This document shows positions 27,539 through 36,213 of a DNA stretch of 63,909 nt, one piece after another. Below the pieces are notes generated by a model. It ran no database searches. It saw only the letters and a list, made by a program, of their open reading frames with translations, and was not told the DNA's origin. The stretch is from positions 1 through 63,909 of the forward strand of contig CALJRW010000057.1 of assembly GCA_937976335.1 (NCBI GenBank), given 5' to 3'. Source of the stretch: an uncultured bacterium. GTDB lineage: Bacteria > Bdellovibrionota_C > UBA2361 > CALJRW01. The position numbers and the translations under genes were made by a program. Numbering within the stretch: the first letter of the stretch is position 1; each line of letters begins with the position of its first letter.

Positions 27539-28777
27539 ATGAGAAGAGTAGTAATAACTGGGATTGGGATGCTTTCTCCCCTAGGAAAAAATTTAGAAAC
27601 TTCTTGGTCTGGAGCTTTGTCAGGCAAATCAGGAATAGGCGTCATTTCTCAATTTGATGCATCTCTATTCGCTTCACAAATTGCTGGAGAAGTTAGTGAT
27701 TTTGATGTTGCAGATTATATGTCTCCAAAGGAAGCTAGGAAAATGGGACGCTTTATTCAGCTAGCAGTTGTTGCAGCAGAGCAAGCTTGGGCAGATTCAG
27801 GTTTAAAAGAAGATTCATTTGATGCAACACGTGCGGGATCTATTATGGGTGTTGGTATAGGTGGTTTAGATACTCTTGAACATTATTATGGTGCTTACCT
27901 TGAAAGTGGTCCAAGAAAAATTTCACCTTTTCTCATACCTGCAATGATTTCTAATTTAGCTCCCGGTCATATTGGTATTAAATATGGTCTTAAGGGTGTA
28001 AACTTTGCAATAACAAGTGCTTGTACTTCTTCGACTCATGCAATTGGTGAATCTTATCGTATGATTGCCAATGGTGTACAAGATCTTATTTTTACTGGAG
28101 GCTCAGAGAGCGCAGTGACGCCTAGTTCAATTGGTGGTTTCTCTTCGATGAAAGCATTATCCACTAGAAATGAAGCTCCTGAAAAAGGTTCTCGTCCTTT
28201 TGACAAGGATAGAGATGGTTTTGTTTTAAGTGAAGGAGGGGTGGTTTTAGTGCTTGAGTCTCTTGAATCTGCAGAAAAAAGAAACGCTAAAATTTATGCA
28301 GAAGTTAAAGGTTATGGTTTTTCTTGCGATGCTGGACATATTACAGCCCCTTCGTCTGATGGTGCTGGAGCAATGAGTTGTATGGAGTTGGCTCTAGAAA
28401 ATGCAAATTTAAAGCGAGAAGATATTCAGTATGTAAATGCGCACGGAACATCTACTCCTTTAGGTGACGTAGCAGAAACAGTTGCCATAAAGAATGTGTA
28501 TGGAGATTGGGCAAAATCTGGGCTTTTAGTGAGCTCTACGAAATCAATGACAGGTCATTTACTTGGCGCCGCTGGTGCAATTGAAGCTGGTTTTTGTGCA
28601 ATGGCCATAAAAGACGGGGTGGTTCCTCCTACCATTAACCTCGATAATCCAAGTGAAGAATGTGATCTTGATTATGTAGCAAACAAAGCTAGAAAAGTTG
28701 AATTAACAAATGTGATGTCAAATTCCTTTGGTTTTGGTGGTACTAACGCATCTGTAATATTAAGCAAGGTAGAATAA
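27539..28777 (+). CDS. fabF: Beta-ketoacyl-ACP synthase II
   Basis: This 412-residue condensing enzyme extends acyl-ACP with malonyl-ACP in fatty-acid synthesis. The Cys-His-His triad is present: TSACTSSTHAIGE (Cys near 164), NAHGTSTPLGD (His near 304) and STKSMTGHLLGAAGAIEA (His near 340). The frame opens at TTG 27524, but ATG 27539 gives MRRVVITGIG, the normal FabF start. It is not next to acpP or other fab genes; hisS begins at the base after its stop. Confidence 0.96.
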   Translation: MRRVVITGIGMLSPLGKNLETSWSGALSGKSGIGVISQFDASLFASQIAGEVSDFDVADYMSPKEARKMGRFIQLAVVAAEQAWADSGLKEDSFDATRAGSIMGVGIGGLDTLEHYYGAYLESGPRKISPFLIPAMISNLAPGHIGIKYGLKGVNFAITSACTSSTHAIGESYRMIANGVQDLIFTGGSESAVTPSSIGGFSSMKALSTRNEAPEKGSRPFDKDRDGFVLSEGGVVLVLESLESAEKRNAKIYAEVKGYGFSCDAGHITAPSSDGAGAMSCMELALENANLKREDIQYVNAHGTSTPLGDVAETVAIKNVYGDWAKSGLLVSSTKSMTGHLLGAAGAIEAGFCAMAIKDGVVPPTINLDNPSEECDLDYVANKARKVELTNVMSNSFGFGGTNASVILSKVE

Positions 28778-30085
28778 ATGTCTAGTAAGCTAATAAAACC
28801 TAAAACAGTGAAAGGTTTTAGAGATTTATTGCCTATTATTGCTCAGCAAAAATCTAAAATGCTCGATAGTACAATATCTGTATTTCGATCTTATGCTTAT
28901 AAGCCTATTGAAACTCCTCACTTAGAGTTAAGTGAAATATTATTAGGTGAAACGGAAGGTGATATTGGGAAGCAGTTATTTAGATTTGAAGATCAAGGTG
29001 GACGTGACGTTACTATGCGATTTGATTTAACAGTACCTTTTGCAAGATACGTAGTTCAGCATAAAAATGAAATTGGATTTCCATTTAAAAGATATGTAAT
29101 TGGCAATTGCTTTAGAGGGGAGAATCCTCAAAGAGGACGCTATAGAGAATTTACGCAGTGCGATTTTGATATAGTTGGGACTGAAAATTTAAGTGCTGAT
29201 GCAGAAATTATTCAAATTGTAATTAAATCTCTTCTTTCAATGGGTCTTAGTAATTTTAAGGTGAAAGTTAATAATAGAAAAGTTTTAACTGGCCTTGCTA
29301 AAGTTTTTAATCTTGAAGAGCAAGCTGAAGAGTTTATTAGAATAGTTGATAAGCTTGACAAAATTGGTTTTGAGAAAGTTGTTAGCTTATTAAGCGAAAA
29401 AGTTGGCTTCGATCTTAGTTTTGAATCTTTGCTGAAAAGTTTTTTGTCAAATGAAGGCGATCGTAGTCAAAGGCTTAAAAATGCAAAAGAAATTTTAAAA
29501 GATACTGAAATAGGGTTAGTTGGAATTAAGGAGCTAGAAGAAGTTTTTAAAATTTTAGATAACTTAAAGTTTTGTGAAAATTATTTTGATTTAGATTTGT
29601 CGATAGCGAGAGGACTTGGGTATTATACTGGTACAGTTTACGAAACTCATTTACTAAATGCGCTTGATCTTGGAAGCGTTAGTTCAGGTGGGAGGTATGA
29701 TAATTTAACTCAAAACTATTCTAAAGACTTGCTTCCTGCAGTTGGAGGTTCACTTGGAATAGATAGAATTTTAGCTTATTTTGAAAATGAAGATTTAAAT
29801 TTATCTCCTGCTGATATCTTAATTACATTTATGGATTCAAGCTTAGCTCCGAAATTGCATGAACTTGCAAACAGTCTACGAGAAGAAGGAGTTAAAGTAG
29901 AAATTTTCCCTGAAGTTTCAAAATTAAAAAAACAATTCACATATGCCGAAAGAAATAAGTATAAATATGTTTTAATGCAGGGTGAAGATGAATTTTTAAA
30001 AGAAATCTTTGCTCTTAAGAATATTGAGACAGGTGAAAAGATTGAAGTTAAAAGTATTGCCGAATTAGCAGAAAAAGTATTGTAA
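28778..30085 (+). CDS. hisS: Histidyl-tRNA synthetase
   Basis: This 435-residue class II synthetase charges tRNA-His. Visible are the motif 2 loop (RGENPQRGRYREFTQCDFDIVG), the histidine-specific GLGYYTGTVYE, the motif 3 segment GGSLGIDRI, and the C-terminal anticodon-binding domain. The N-terminal KPKTVKGFRDLLP is typical. It starts directly after the fabF stop and is probably on the same transcript. Confidence 0.97.
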   Translation: MSSKLIKPKTVKGFRDLLPIIAQQKSKMLDSTISVFRSYAYKPIETPHLELSEILLGETEGDIGKQLFRFEDQGGRDVTMRFDLTVPFARYVVQHKNEIGFPFKRYVIGNCFRGENPQRGRYREFTQCDFDIVGTENLSADAEIIQIVIKSLLSMGLSNFKVKVNNRKVLTGLAKVFNLEEQAEEFIRIVDKLDKIGFEKVVSLLSEKVGFDLSFESLLKSFLSNEGDRSQRLKNAKEILKDTEIGLVGIKELEEVFKILDNLKFCENYFDLDLSIARGLGYYTGTVYETHLLNALDLGSVSSGGRYDNLTQNYSKDLLPAVGGSLGIDRILAYFENEDLNLSPADILITFMDSSLAPKLHELANSLREEGVKVEIFPEVSKLKKQFTYAERNKYKYVLMQGEDEFLKEIFALKNIETGEKIEVKSIAELAEKVL

Positions 30086-30129
30086 TAATATAATAGCATT
30101 TAAAAACAACTTACTAGTTAATTTCCAGC

Positions 30130-30747
30130 TTACAAAAATTTTGATGGACAGAGTTCTGACACTTCACAATTAACACAATCTGGGTTCTGCGCCTTACAAA
30201 CCCTTCTTCCGTGAAGAATTAACCAATGATGAAGATTCCTCCAAATACTTTTAGAAAATCCTTTCATTAACTGCTTCTCAATATCAAGTGGGGTTTTGCC
30301 TTTAGCTAGGCCTAATCTTTGAGAAACTCGAAAAACATGAGTATCAACAGCAATTGTTGGAGTGACTACTAACTCACCAAGAACTACATTTGCAGTTTTT
30401 CTTCCGACACCTGGTAGCTTTATGAGTTCGTTATGTTTTCTAGGCAATCTTCCCTTGTAGTTTTCTATTACCATTTTAGCCATATTTACTATATTTTTAG
30501 ATTTAGTTTTATAATAGTTAACCTGTCTAATTATTTTTTCTATTTGACTAATTTTTGCTTCTGAAAGTTTTTTAAAAGACGAAAAATCTTTAAATAGAGT
30601 AGGAGTTACTTCGTTAACTTTTTTGTCAGTACATTGTGCTGATAAAATTACTGACACTACTAATTGATATGTATTTTTAAAGTTGAGCTCAGATTCAGGC
30701 TCAGGATATAATATTTCAAAAGTTTTTATGAGTTTTGTTTTATTCAT
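30130..30747 (-). CDS. nth: Endonuclease III
   Basis: This 205-residue DNA glycosylase/AP lyase removes oxidised pyrimidines. The helix-hairpin-helix LPGVGRKTANVVL holds the catalytic Lys, and VDTHVFRVSQRLGL holds the catalytic Asp. The iron-sulfur loop near the end has C-x6-C-x2-C-x5-C spacing (CKAQNPDCVNCEVSELC). The frame opens at TTG 30753 but ATG 30747 is better. It overlaps the end of the upstream gene by 8 bases. Confidence 0.96.
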   Translation of the reverse strand: MNKTKLIKTFEILYPEPESELNFKNTYQLVVSVILSAQCTDKKVNEVTPTLFKDFSSFKKLSEAKISQIEKIIRQVNYYKTKSKNIVNMAKMVIENYKGRLPRKHNELIKLPGVGRKTANVVLGELVVTPTIAVDTHVFRVSQRLGLAKGKTPLDIEKQLMKGFSKSIWRNLHHWLILHGRRVCKAQNPDCVNCEVSELCPSKFL

Positions 30748-31318
30748 ATTCAAACTTTAATTCACAAAAATTTTTCTCATGATGAAAATCTGGTTTCCCT
30801 CCTTCATTCCACCCATGTGAAAAGTAATAAGGAGATTCATCATATAAAATAGAAGCAACATTAAGCTTACATTTGGTAAAATCTATCCCAAGCAATAAGT
30901 CTTTTTCTAAAAAACAAAAATTTATTTCCCAATAATTATCTCCATAAGTATTTTCTACTATCTCAGGATCAAATTTAACTTCTTTTTTTCTCTCTCTATA
31001 ACCCTTAAATAAGGCGGACCACCAGGCTCCTGCAGGGCTAATATTAAATTCTTGATATGTTTTGTTTTGAGGATTCATTATAAAAATTTCAGAAACATCC
31101 ATATCACTTAAGTTTTCTTTAAAAGTGCCTTTTGTAAGTTTTTCATAATATGGATTTTTTAAACATTTAAATTTAAAAGAAATCAGCTCATCTTTAAATC
31201 CTAGCTTATAAAAACATTGATATTTTGCTTTTTCCCCAAACCAGTCTTTTTTTATTTCTATATACTCATCGTTCTTTAAATTGGAAGTAGTATAAATAGT
31301 TATTTCTTTGCTGGTCAT
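30740..31318 (-). CDS. CBM9/DOMON-like beta-sandwich protein
   Basis: This 192-residue protein resembles cytoplasmic CBM9/DOMON-like proteins: a beta-rich body with NISPAGAWWSALFKGYRER, NYWEINFCFLE, LNVASILYDESPYYFSHGW and the closing GGKPDFHHEKNFCELKFE, close to the recurrent P-D-F-H near the end of that family. There is no signal peptide. Function is unknown; the fold suggests carbohydrate or small-ligand binding. It overlaps nth downstream by 8 bases, so the two are likely co-transcribed. Confidence 0.6.
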   Translation of the reverse strand: MTSKEITIYTTSNLKNDEYIEIKKDWFGEKAKYQCFYKLGFKDELISFKFKCLKNPYYEKLTKGTFKENLSDMDVSEIFIMNPQNKTYQEFNISPAGAWWSALFKGYRERKKEVKFDPEIVENTYGDNYWEINFCFLEKDLLLGIDFTKCKLNVASILYDESPYYFSHGWNEGGKPDFHHEKNFCELKFEYE

Positions 31319-31378
31319 TTTAAGAATGTAGTGTTATAAAGTTACAAAAGCATTCACTGTTTTCAGGAGTGACTATAT

Positions 31379-32218
31379 ATGAATAATACAGAAACAGATA
31401 CAAACAATCTAGCCTTATCTCCAATAACAGTACCAAAGCTGTTAGCTAAAAAAGGCAAAGAAAAAATAGCTGCATTAACAGCTTATGATTATACTTTTGC
31501 AAGATTGTTAGATGCTACAGGCATTGATTTTATTTTGGTTGGAGATTCGCTTAGCTCAGTTATTCAAGGACATCCCAGTACTATACCAGTCACTCTTGAT
31601 GAAATGATCTATCATTGCAAATGTGTTTCTCGTGGAGTAGAGCAAGCCTTAGTTGTGGGAGATCTTCCGTTTATGACATATCAAATTTCACCAGAACAAG
31701 CTCTTCAATCTGCAGGTAGATTAATAAAAGAAGGTGGAGTTTCTGCTGTAAAGCTTGAAGGAGGAATCTTAATGGAGAAAACCATAGAAAGAATAGTTAA
31801 TATTGATATTCCAGTTATGGGGCATGTTGGTTTAACTCCTCAAAGCTATCACAGAATGGGTGGGCATAGGATTCAAGGTAAGAAATCTGGAAATATTGTT
31901 GGTTCAAAAGAAAGAGTTTTAGAGGATGCCAAGGCTGTAGAGCGTGCAGGAGCTTTCGCTATCGTTTTAGAAGGAATACCTTCTAAACTTGCTAAAGAAA
32001 TTACTGATACAATATCTATTCCAACAATTGGAATTGGAGCAGGTTTAGATTGCGATGGACAGATTTTAGTTACTCACGATATGCTTGGTTTAAATTCAGA
32101 CAAAGTTCCTAGCTTTGTTACTGAATATTTAAACTTAAATAAAGATATTTCTAAATCGATTAACTCTTATATGAAAGATACTAAAAAAGAAGAAAAGCTG
32201 AAAATTAAAGCTGCGTAA
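31379..32218 (+). CDS. panB: Ketopantoate hydroxymethyltransferase
   Basis: This 279-residue enzyme transfers a hydroxymethyl group from methylenetetrahydrofolate to 2-oxoisovalerate, the first committed step of pantothenate synthesis. It has KIAALTAYDYTFARLLD, FILVGDSLSSVIQGHPSTIPVTLDEM with metal ligands, SAVKLEGG, GHVGLTPQS, and IPTIGIGAGLDCDGQILVTHDMLGL. AGGAG precedes the ATG. No panC or panD lies nearby. Confidence 0.97.
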   Translation: MNNTETDTNNLALSPITVPKLLAKKGKEKIAALTAYDYTFARLLDATGIDFILVGDSLSSVIQGHPSTIPVTLDEMIYHCKCVSRGVEQALVVGDLPFMTYQISPEQALQSAGRLIKEGGVSAVKLEGGILMEKTIERIVNIDIPVMGHVGLTPQSYHRMGGHRIQGKKSGNIVGSKERVLEDAKAVERAGAFAIVLEGIPSKLAKEITDTISIPTIGIGAGLDCDGQILVTHDMLGLNSDKVPSFVTEYLNLNKDISKSINSYMKDTKKEEKLKIKAA

Positions 32219-32249
32219 CTAGCTAAACCAATTTTTGAGAGTATAATTG

Positions 32250-32486
32250 CTATTTAGTAAAATTATCCCAATTTCCTGCAGAGGGTACTACCAATAATTT
32301 TCTTTTCCCAGAGAGGCTAATTTTAACTTGTAAATTATCATTTCCGTTTCTACCTCTGCCATCTCCAAAGACAAATGCATCGTTTGTACATCTAAGAATA
32401 GGTAACCTAGAATTAGAAAAAGTAATGCCTCTCTCGTTAAACTCAGACTTTGCAATCATCTTTGCTGTGTACATTGAAACTGACAT
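32250..32486 (-). CDS. Small hypothetical protein behind the subtilase
   Basis: This protein of about 78 residues has a likely start at ATG 32486; GGAGG lies upstream in an open frame that itself begins with TTG 32501. The sequence has TAKMIAKSEFNERGITF, FVFGDGRGRNGNDN and KISLSGKRKLLVVPSAGNW. No signal peptide or family is seen. It starts 21 bases after the subtilase stop on the same strand, so it may be co-expressed and related to that protease. Confidence 0.6.
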   Translation of the reverse strand: MSVSMYTAKMIAKSEFNERGITFSNSRLPILRCTNDAFVFGDGRGRNGNDNLQVKISLSGKRKLLVVPSAGNWDNFTK

Positions 32487-32507
32487 TTTATTAACCTCCA
32501 AAAAATT

Positions 32508-34001
32508 TTAAAATAAATCTGAAATCAAACTATGCCATTTTTTAGGACAGTTAAATTTCTTACGACATTTCTTACGACATTTACTTCTTTCGCTTCCTTT
32601 AGGATTGTTACGTATACATTTCTTATCACATTTTTTCCATTTAGTTCTTCTACATTTTTTAGGAGGAGTTGGATTAATGTCAGGTCTAAACATAAAGTAT
32701 GTATTTAGAATTCCATTACTCCTAACCTTTCCATTAACAGGTCCCCAAGGTCTAGCTTGTTGCAGAGTTCTGTTGATTAAACTTTGCCAAGGAATAGGAG
32801 AATAAGAATAAAGTAGAGCAATTGAGCCTGTAACATGAGGGGCAGCCATGGAAGTTCCAGATAGTGCAATGTAAGCATTGCCAGGAATGTAGGTTGAATA
32901 TATATCAACACCAGGAGCTGCAATATCAACTGAGTTTGCACCGTAGTTAGAAAAATTAGCTAAGTTTCCATCAAAATCAATTGCAGCAACTGAAAGTACG
33001 TTATCTAAGTTATAAGATGCAGGGTAGTATGGGGTAATATCGTTATTAATTGCAAAATTTCCTGCTGCAGCAACAAAGGTTATTCCTAATGGAGTAGCTC
33101 TTGCAATTGCATCTTTTAGCATTTGACTATAACCAATACTTCCCCATGAAGCATTAGCAACAACAATAGGTTCACCAAATTGTTGTTTTAGCATAACAAG
33201 GTAATCAACTGCTTTTACTGCATTTAACAAACTGCCTGAACCCTGTGCATCTAAAAATTTAAGAGTCATTATCCTGCAATCCCAGTTAATACCTACAACT
33301 CCAGTTCCATTATCTCCCTCAGCACAAATAGTTCCGGCAACGTGTGTTCCGTGTCCGTTATCATCTCTAGGATAATGAGGAAATGTTGAATTTATAAAGT
33401 TTACACCGTGAATATCATCAACATATCCATTATTATCATCATCAATATTATTTAATGTTTCTCGACGATTAATCCAAAGATTACCGCTAAGATCTGTATG
33501 ATCAAAGTTAGTTCCAGTATCAATTACAGCAACAATTACCTGACTACCTGTTCTGTAATTCCATGCTAAGTGTGCATCTACTCCTAAATTTGCATTAAGT
33601 CCCCAAAGCATATTGTTATCAAAAAATGTATCATCAGGATTAAGTGCTAGTTTTATTCTGTAATTAGGTTCGCAATTATATCCAGAAATTGGATCAGTTT
33701 TACATTTATCTTTAGAAGGATTGTATTTAACTATTCTTTTAGTAGCAGTTGCAGTAAAGGCTGAGCCTTGCTTCCTTGGTACAGCTAGTTTAAATTTTTC
33801 ATTTACTCCAGAAATAATATGAAACTTTTGGTCAAGTTTGGTTTCGGGACTAACTTCTCCGCGTTGCAGAGTAGTTTGAGTATTTTGCTTTTGAAAAATA
33901 TACTCATCCTCATAAACTTCAAGTTCAGGTGGTGCAGCATAGGAGTTAGAGAGACTTATCATTAATACTGCAAAATAAATTAAAAAAGCGTTTAGTTTCA
34001 T
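32508..34001 (-). CDS. Secreted subtilisin-family serine protease with Cys/Lys-rich tail
   Basis: This 497-residue S8 protease has a signal peptide (residues 1-22) and a propeptide-like region. The triad is complete: Asp161 (VIVAVIDTGTNFDHTDL), His217 (DNGHGTHVAGTI) and the Ser of SGTSMAAPHVTGSIALLYS near residue 384; VVANASWGS holds the oxyanion Asn. After the catalytic domain comes a tail of about 45 residues with six cysteines and very many Lys and Arg (for example WKKCDKKCIRNNPKGSERSK), unlike usual S8 tails. It runs opposite to smpB across a short gap. Confidence 0.93.
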   Translation of the reverse strand: MKLNAFLIYFAVLMISLSNSYAAPPELEVYEDEYIFQKQNTQTTLQRGEVSPETKLDQKFHIISGVNEKFKLAVPRKQGSAFTATATKRIVKYNPSKDKCKTDPISGYNCEPNYRIKLALNPDDTFFDNNMLWGLNANLGVDAHLAWNYRTGSQVIVAVIDTGTNFDHTDLSGNLWINRRETLNNIDDDNNGYVDDIHGVNFINSTFPHYPRDDNGHGTHVAGTICAEGDNGTGVVGINWDCRIMTLKFLDAQGSGSLLNAVKAVDYLVMLKQQFGEPIVVANASWGSIGYSQMLKDAIARATPLGITFVAAAGNFAINNDITPYYPASYNLDNVLSVAAIDFDGNLANFSNYGANSVDIAAPGVDIYSTYIPGNAYIALSGTSMAAPHVTGSIALLYSYSPIPWQSLINRTLQQARPWGPVNGKVRSNGILNTYFMFRPDINPTPPKKCRRTKWKKCDKKCIRNNPKGSERSKCRKKCRKKFNCPKKWHSLISDLF

Positions 34002-34057
34002 ATTTTCCCTTAAGAAGCTATACTAAGCTTAAACCGTATTAGTTACTTATTCAAGAA

Positions 34058-34519
34058 ATGAGCAAAGAACCCATAAAAACAGTTACAACTAACAGAAAAG
34101 CCAAATTTAACTATCATATTCTAGATACCTTTGAGGCTGGTATGGTATTAAGAGGTAATGAAATTAAGTCTATAAGGGAAGGTGGAGTTACAATTAACGA
34201 AGCTTATGTGAAAATTGAAAATGATGAAATTTTTCTAATTGGAGCTCATATTAACGAGTACAGCCATAGTGCTGGATTTGAATATAATCCAACTCGCGCT
34301 AGAAAGTTGCTATTACATAAAACTCAGATTTCTAAAATAAGAGGGTCTGTAGAAAAAAAAGGTACAACAATAGTGCCTTTAAAAATTTACTTAAAAGCAA
34401 GAAAAGCAAAAATTGAAATTGCTATAGCAAAAGGTAAAAATGCGCCTGACAAGAAAAAAACAAAGATAAATCAAGAAAAAAAACGTGAAGCAGAACGCTA
34501 TTTGAAAAATAATTATTAG
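34058..34519 (+). CDS. smpB: tmRNA-binding protein SmpB
   Basis: This 153-residue protein binds tmRNA and takes it to stalled ribosomes for trans-translation. It has KAKFNYHILDTFEAGMVLRGNEIKSIR, GAHINEYSH, NPTRARKLLLHK, a basic strand region with PLKIYLKARKAKIEIAIAKGKN and the Lys-rich tail that enters the mRNA channel. Its partner RNA gene lies about 1 kb away at 35552-35917 on the other strand. Confidence 0.97.
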   Translation: MSKEPIKTVTTNRKAKFNYHILDTFEAGMVLRGNEIKSIREGGVTINEAYVKIENDEIFLIGAHINEYSHSAGFEYNPTRARKLLLHKTQISKIRGSVEKKGTTIVPLKIYLKARKAKIEIAIAKGKNAPDKKKTKINQEKKREAERYLKNNY

Positions 34520-34687
34520 CTAGTAGAGATGCTTATTTATCACATAAGATACTTTTAACCTATTATTACCTGAGTTCTCACTTAGAATCTTTATTCTAAA
34601 ATTAGGGTTTTTGTACAACTTAGTAAGATTCTCGTTTACAATAAGTAAACTTTTATCTGCTTGTTATTTGTTACGGAGGAATGGATT

Positions 34688-34951
34688 ATGGGAACTGAAG
34701 TTAGTCATGATGGTGGGAACTTATTACCTGGTGCTGAGAATCTAAAAGTTTCCATATTTAGTAAGTTTAGGAATGAAAAAGGCAGTCTTAGGCATAAAAA
34801 AGAAGCAGCTCCAGCTCAAGTTTCAGAGCTTGAGGATTCTCAACTTCCTAGGGGATATAATCAATTAAAAAACGATAGTTTTCAATATGCCGGTTTGCCG
34901 CGTTTGGTAAGAATTTTACAAAGGCAAGTTAGTGAGAGGGGTGGGGATTAG
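34688..34951 (+). CDS. Small hypothetical protein
   Basis: This protein of about 87 residues has a likely start at ATG 34688, with GGAGG nine bases upstream. It is polar and basic, with LPGAENLKVSIFSKFRNEKG, QLPRGYNQLKNDSFQYAG and a C-terminal LPRLVRILQRQVSERGGD. No membrane segment or known family is seen. It stands alone between smpB and the GIY-YIG gene. Confidence 0.55.
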   Translation: MGTEVSHDGGNLLPGAENLKVSIFSKFRNEKGSLRHKKEAAPAQVSELEDSQLPRGYNQLKNDSFQYAGLPRLVRILQRQVSERGGD

Positions 34952-35090
34952 AAAGTATTTCTATATTGTTTTCCTTCTGGGAGACTTAGGGTAATTTTCA
35001 ATTCACTTCAGTATATATTTGAGCATACTTATTCATCGTCAAAATTAAGTTTTTTAGAAACTTTTTTAAAAGTTTTTCGATTAATTGTAT

Positions 35091-35330
35091 ATGAGATATG
35101 TTTATATTTTGAGGAGCGAGAAGGTATTTGCTCAGAGATATACAGGTATTACAAGTGATTTAAAAAAACGTCTTAAGTATCATAATGAAGGTAGATCTAT
35201 TCATACTTCAAAATACCGTCCATGGAGGATTGAAACTTATATAGCTTTTATAGATGAAAAAAAAGCAGTAGAATTTGAAAAATATCTTAAAACTGGTTCT
35301 GGTTGGGCATTTTCATTAAAAAGATTCTAA
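35091..35330 (+). CDS. Solo GIY-YIG endonuclease-domain protein
   Basis: This protein of about 79 residues is a stand-alone GIY-YIG domain (UPF0213/YhbQ-like). It has the first strand YVYILRS, then YTGITSDLKKRLKYHNEG with the catalytic Arg, TSKYRPWRIETY, and the Glu in KAVEFEKYLKTGSGW. GIY-YIG domains cut DNA strands and are found in homing enzymes. The frame opens at TTG 35085; ATG 35091 is preferred. Two near-identical hairpins and a third related one lie between it and the tmRNA gene, which suggests a linked mobile repeat system. Confidence 0.87.
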   Translation: MRYVYILRSEKVFAQRYTGITSDLKKRLKYHNEGRSIHTSKYRPWRIETYIAFIDEKKAVEFEKYLKTGSGWAFSLKRF

Positions 35331-35333
35331 CTT

Positions 35334-35372
35334 CCCACTTCGCCTCAGCTAAGGTTGAGTGCTACGTGGGAC
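35334..35372 (+). repeat. REP-like hairpin copy A
   Basis: Four bases after the GIY-YIG stop, CCCAC at the left pairs with GTGGG at the right, around an inner CTCAGCT/GGTTGAG stem. It matches copy B at 35 of 39 bases. A 12-base palindrome, GGGACGCGTCCC (35368-35379), overlaps its right end. Confidence 0.85.
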
Positions 35373-35425
35373 GCGTCCCAGTTGTATTTGTTTAGAAAGT
35401 GAGTTTTTACGGTTTTGAGAAATGC

Positions 35426-35464
35426 CCCACTTCGCCTCAGCTGAAGCTGAGTGCTACGAGGGAC
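35426..35464 (+). repeat. REP-like hairpin copy B
   Basis: This is a direct repeat of copy A, 54 bases further on, at 35 of 39 identical bases. The inner stem is perfect here (CTCAGCT-GA-AGCTGAG). Two of the differences from copy A swap Watson-Crick for wobble pairs, so the fold is kept. Confidence 0.85.
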
Positions 35465-35514
35465 ACACTCCTAACACAATCAACAAAGAAAGATCAGACT
35501 TAGAACAGGGCCTG

Positions 35515-35554
35515 CCACACGAAGCACCTAGCCAAAGGCTAGGGCGAAGTGTGG
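35515..35554 (-). repeat. REP-like hairpin copy C, touching the tmRNA 3' end
   Basis: On the minus strand this reads CCACACTTCGCC, a CTAGCC...GGCTAG stem and GTGCTTCGTGTGG, the same outline as copies A and B in the opposite direction with a different inner stem. Its first three minus-strand bases are the last three of the mature tmRNA. It could act as the tmRNA terminator or 3' processing site. Confidence 0.75.
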
Positions 35555-35917
35555 AGGTGGGGGGATTCGAACCCCCGTCCGAAAAACTTAAACCAAAGCT
35601 TTCTACACGTTTAGTATCCATTTAGTTTCTTACAAATTAGCAACACGGTACAAATACTAATTTGCCAGTCTCAAGTTTTTCACATAAAGAGTAGAGACAG
35701 TCTCTTTATGCAATCCTGTTAGTATTATACTAATAAGCAGCCACAGGCACGCTACTTACTAGCATCACTTTATAAGCTTACGCCGCTAAAGCGAAGTTGC
35801 CCTCTTGGGCGTTATCAAAGTTTGCACTTATGATGTTTTCCGTTTTTTTACCAGGCCAACGGAGTCCTGGACGTGCTTACAATAATCGCGAGAATCCCGT
35901 CGAAACCGGACACCCCC
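35552..35917 (-). ncRNA. ssrA: Transfer-messenger RNA (tmRNA)
   Basis: This 366-base tmRNA starts GGGGGUGUCCGGUUUCGACG and ends with a T-loop (GGUUCGAAUCCC) and CACCUCCA. The 5' GGGGGUG and 3' CACCUCC pair into the tRNA-like acceptor stem with one G-U. CCA is not encoded. The tag reading frame runs from 35825 to 35778: GCA resume codon, ANFDNAQEGNFALAA, then TAA. Tag ends in ALAA, the normal protease signal. It rescues stalled ribosomes together with SmpB, encoded nearby. Confidence 0.97.
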
Positions 35918-35928
35918 TTGCTACTCTC

Positions 35929-35934
35929 ATTATA
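35929..35934 (-). promoter_or_regulatory. Likely -10 box of the tmRNA promoter
   Basis: TATAAT on the minus strand lies 11 bases before the mature 5' end of the tmRNA. No convincing -35 box is seen at the expected distance. Confidence 0.5.
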
Positions 35935-36078
35935 CACTATAATCATTATTATTAAAAAAATCGAAGTTTACACAGGGAAGTTTTAAGTATAGTGCTTGTA
36001 TTGTAACGAATTACTATTAATGATGTGAGTTAACATACTGAATCAAGCAAATAATCGTAAATATTCGCTTTGGACTGT

Positions 36079-36213
36079 CTGGTGCCGGCAACATTTCTCC
36101 CTTGTTCTTAGCTTCAAATTAAGAAATTGCATATATCGACAAAAATTCTGAAAATTTTCTTAAGTTTTGATTTTTTTTGAGATTATTTCTGGAATGAATG
36201 TTGCTGGCACCAG
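36079..36213. repeat. Small inverted-repeat-bounded element (MITE-like)
   Basis: CTGGTGCCGGCAACATT (36079-36095) and its complement at 36197-36213 match at 16 of 17 bases and enclose about 100 bases with no gene. Right next to it, a 14-base direct repeat GCACCAGGCCTTTC occurs at 36207-36220 and 36224-36237. The 480-base gap between the tmRNA gene and the ATPase holds this element and the palindrome at 36338-36385, and no gene I can support. Confidence 0.6.

Noticed and set aside
35422..35625. 67-codon plus-strand frame beside the GIY-YIG gene
   Set aside because: It runs through hairpin copies B and C and into the tmRNA gene; the sequence is explained by RNA and repeats.
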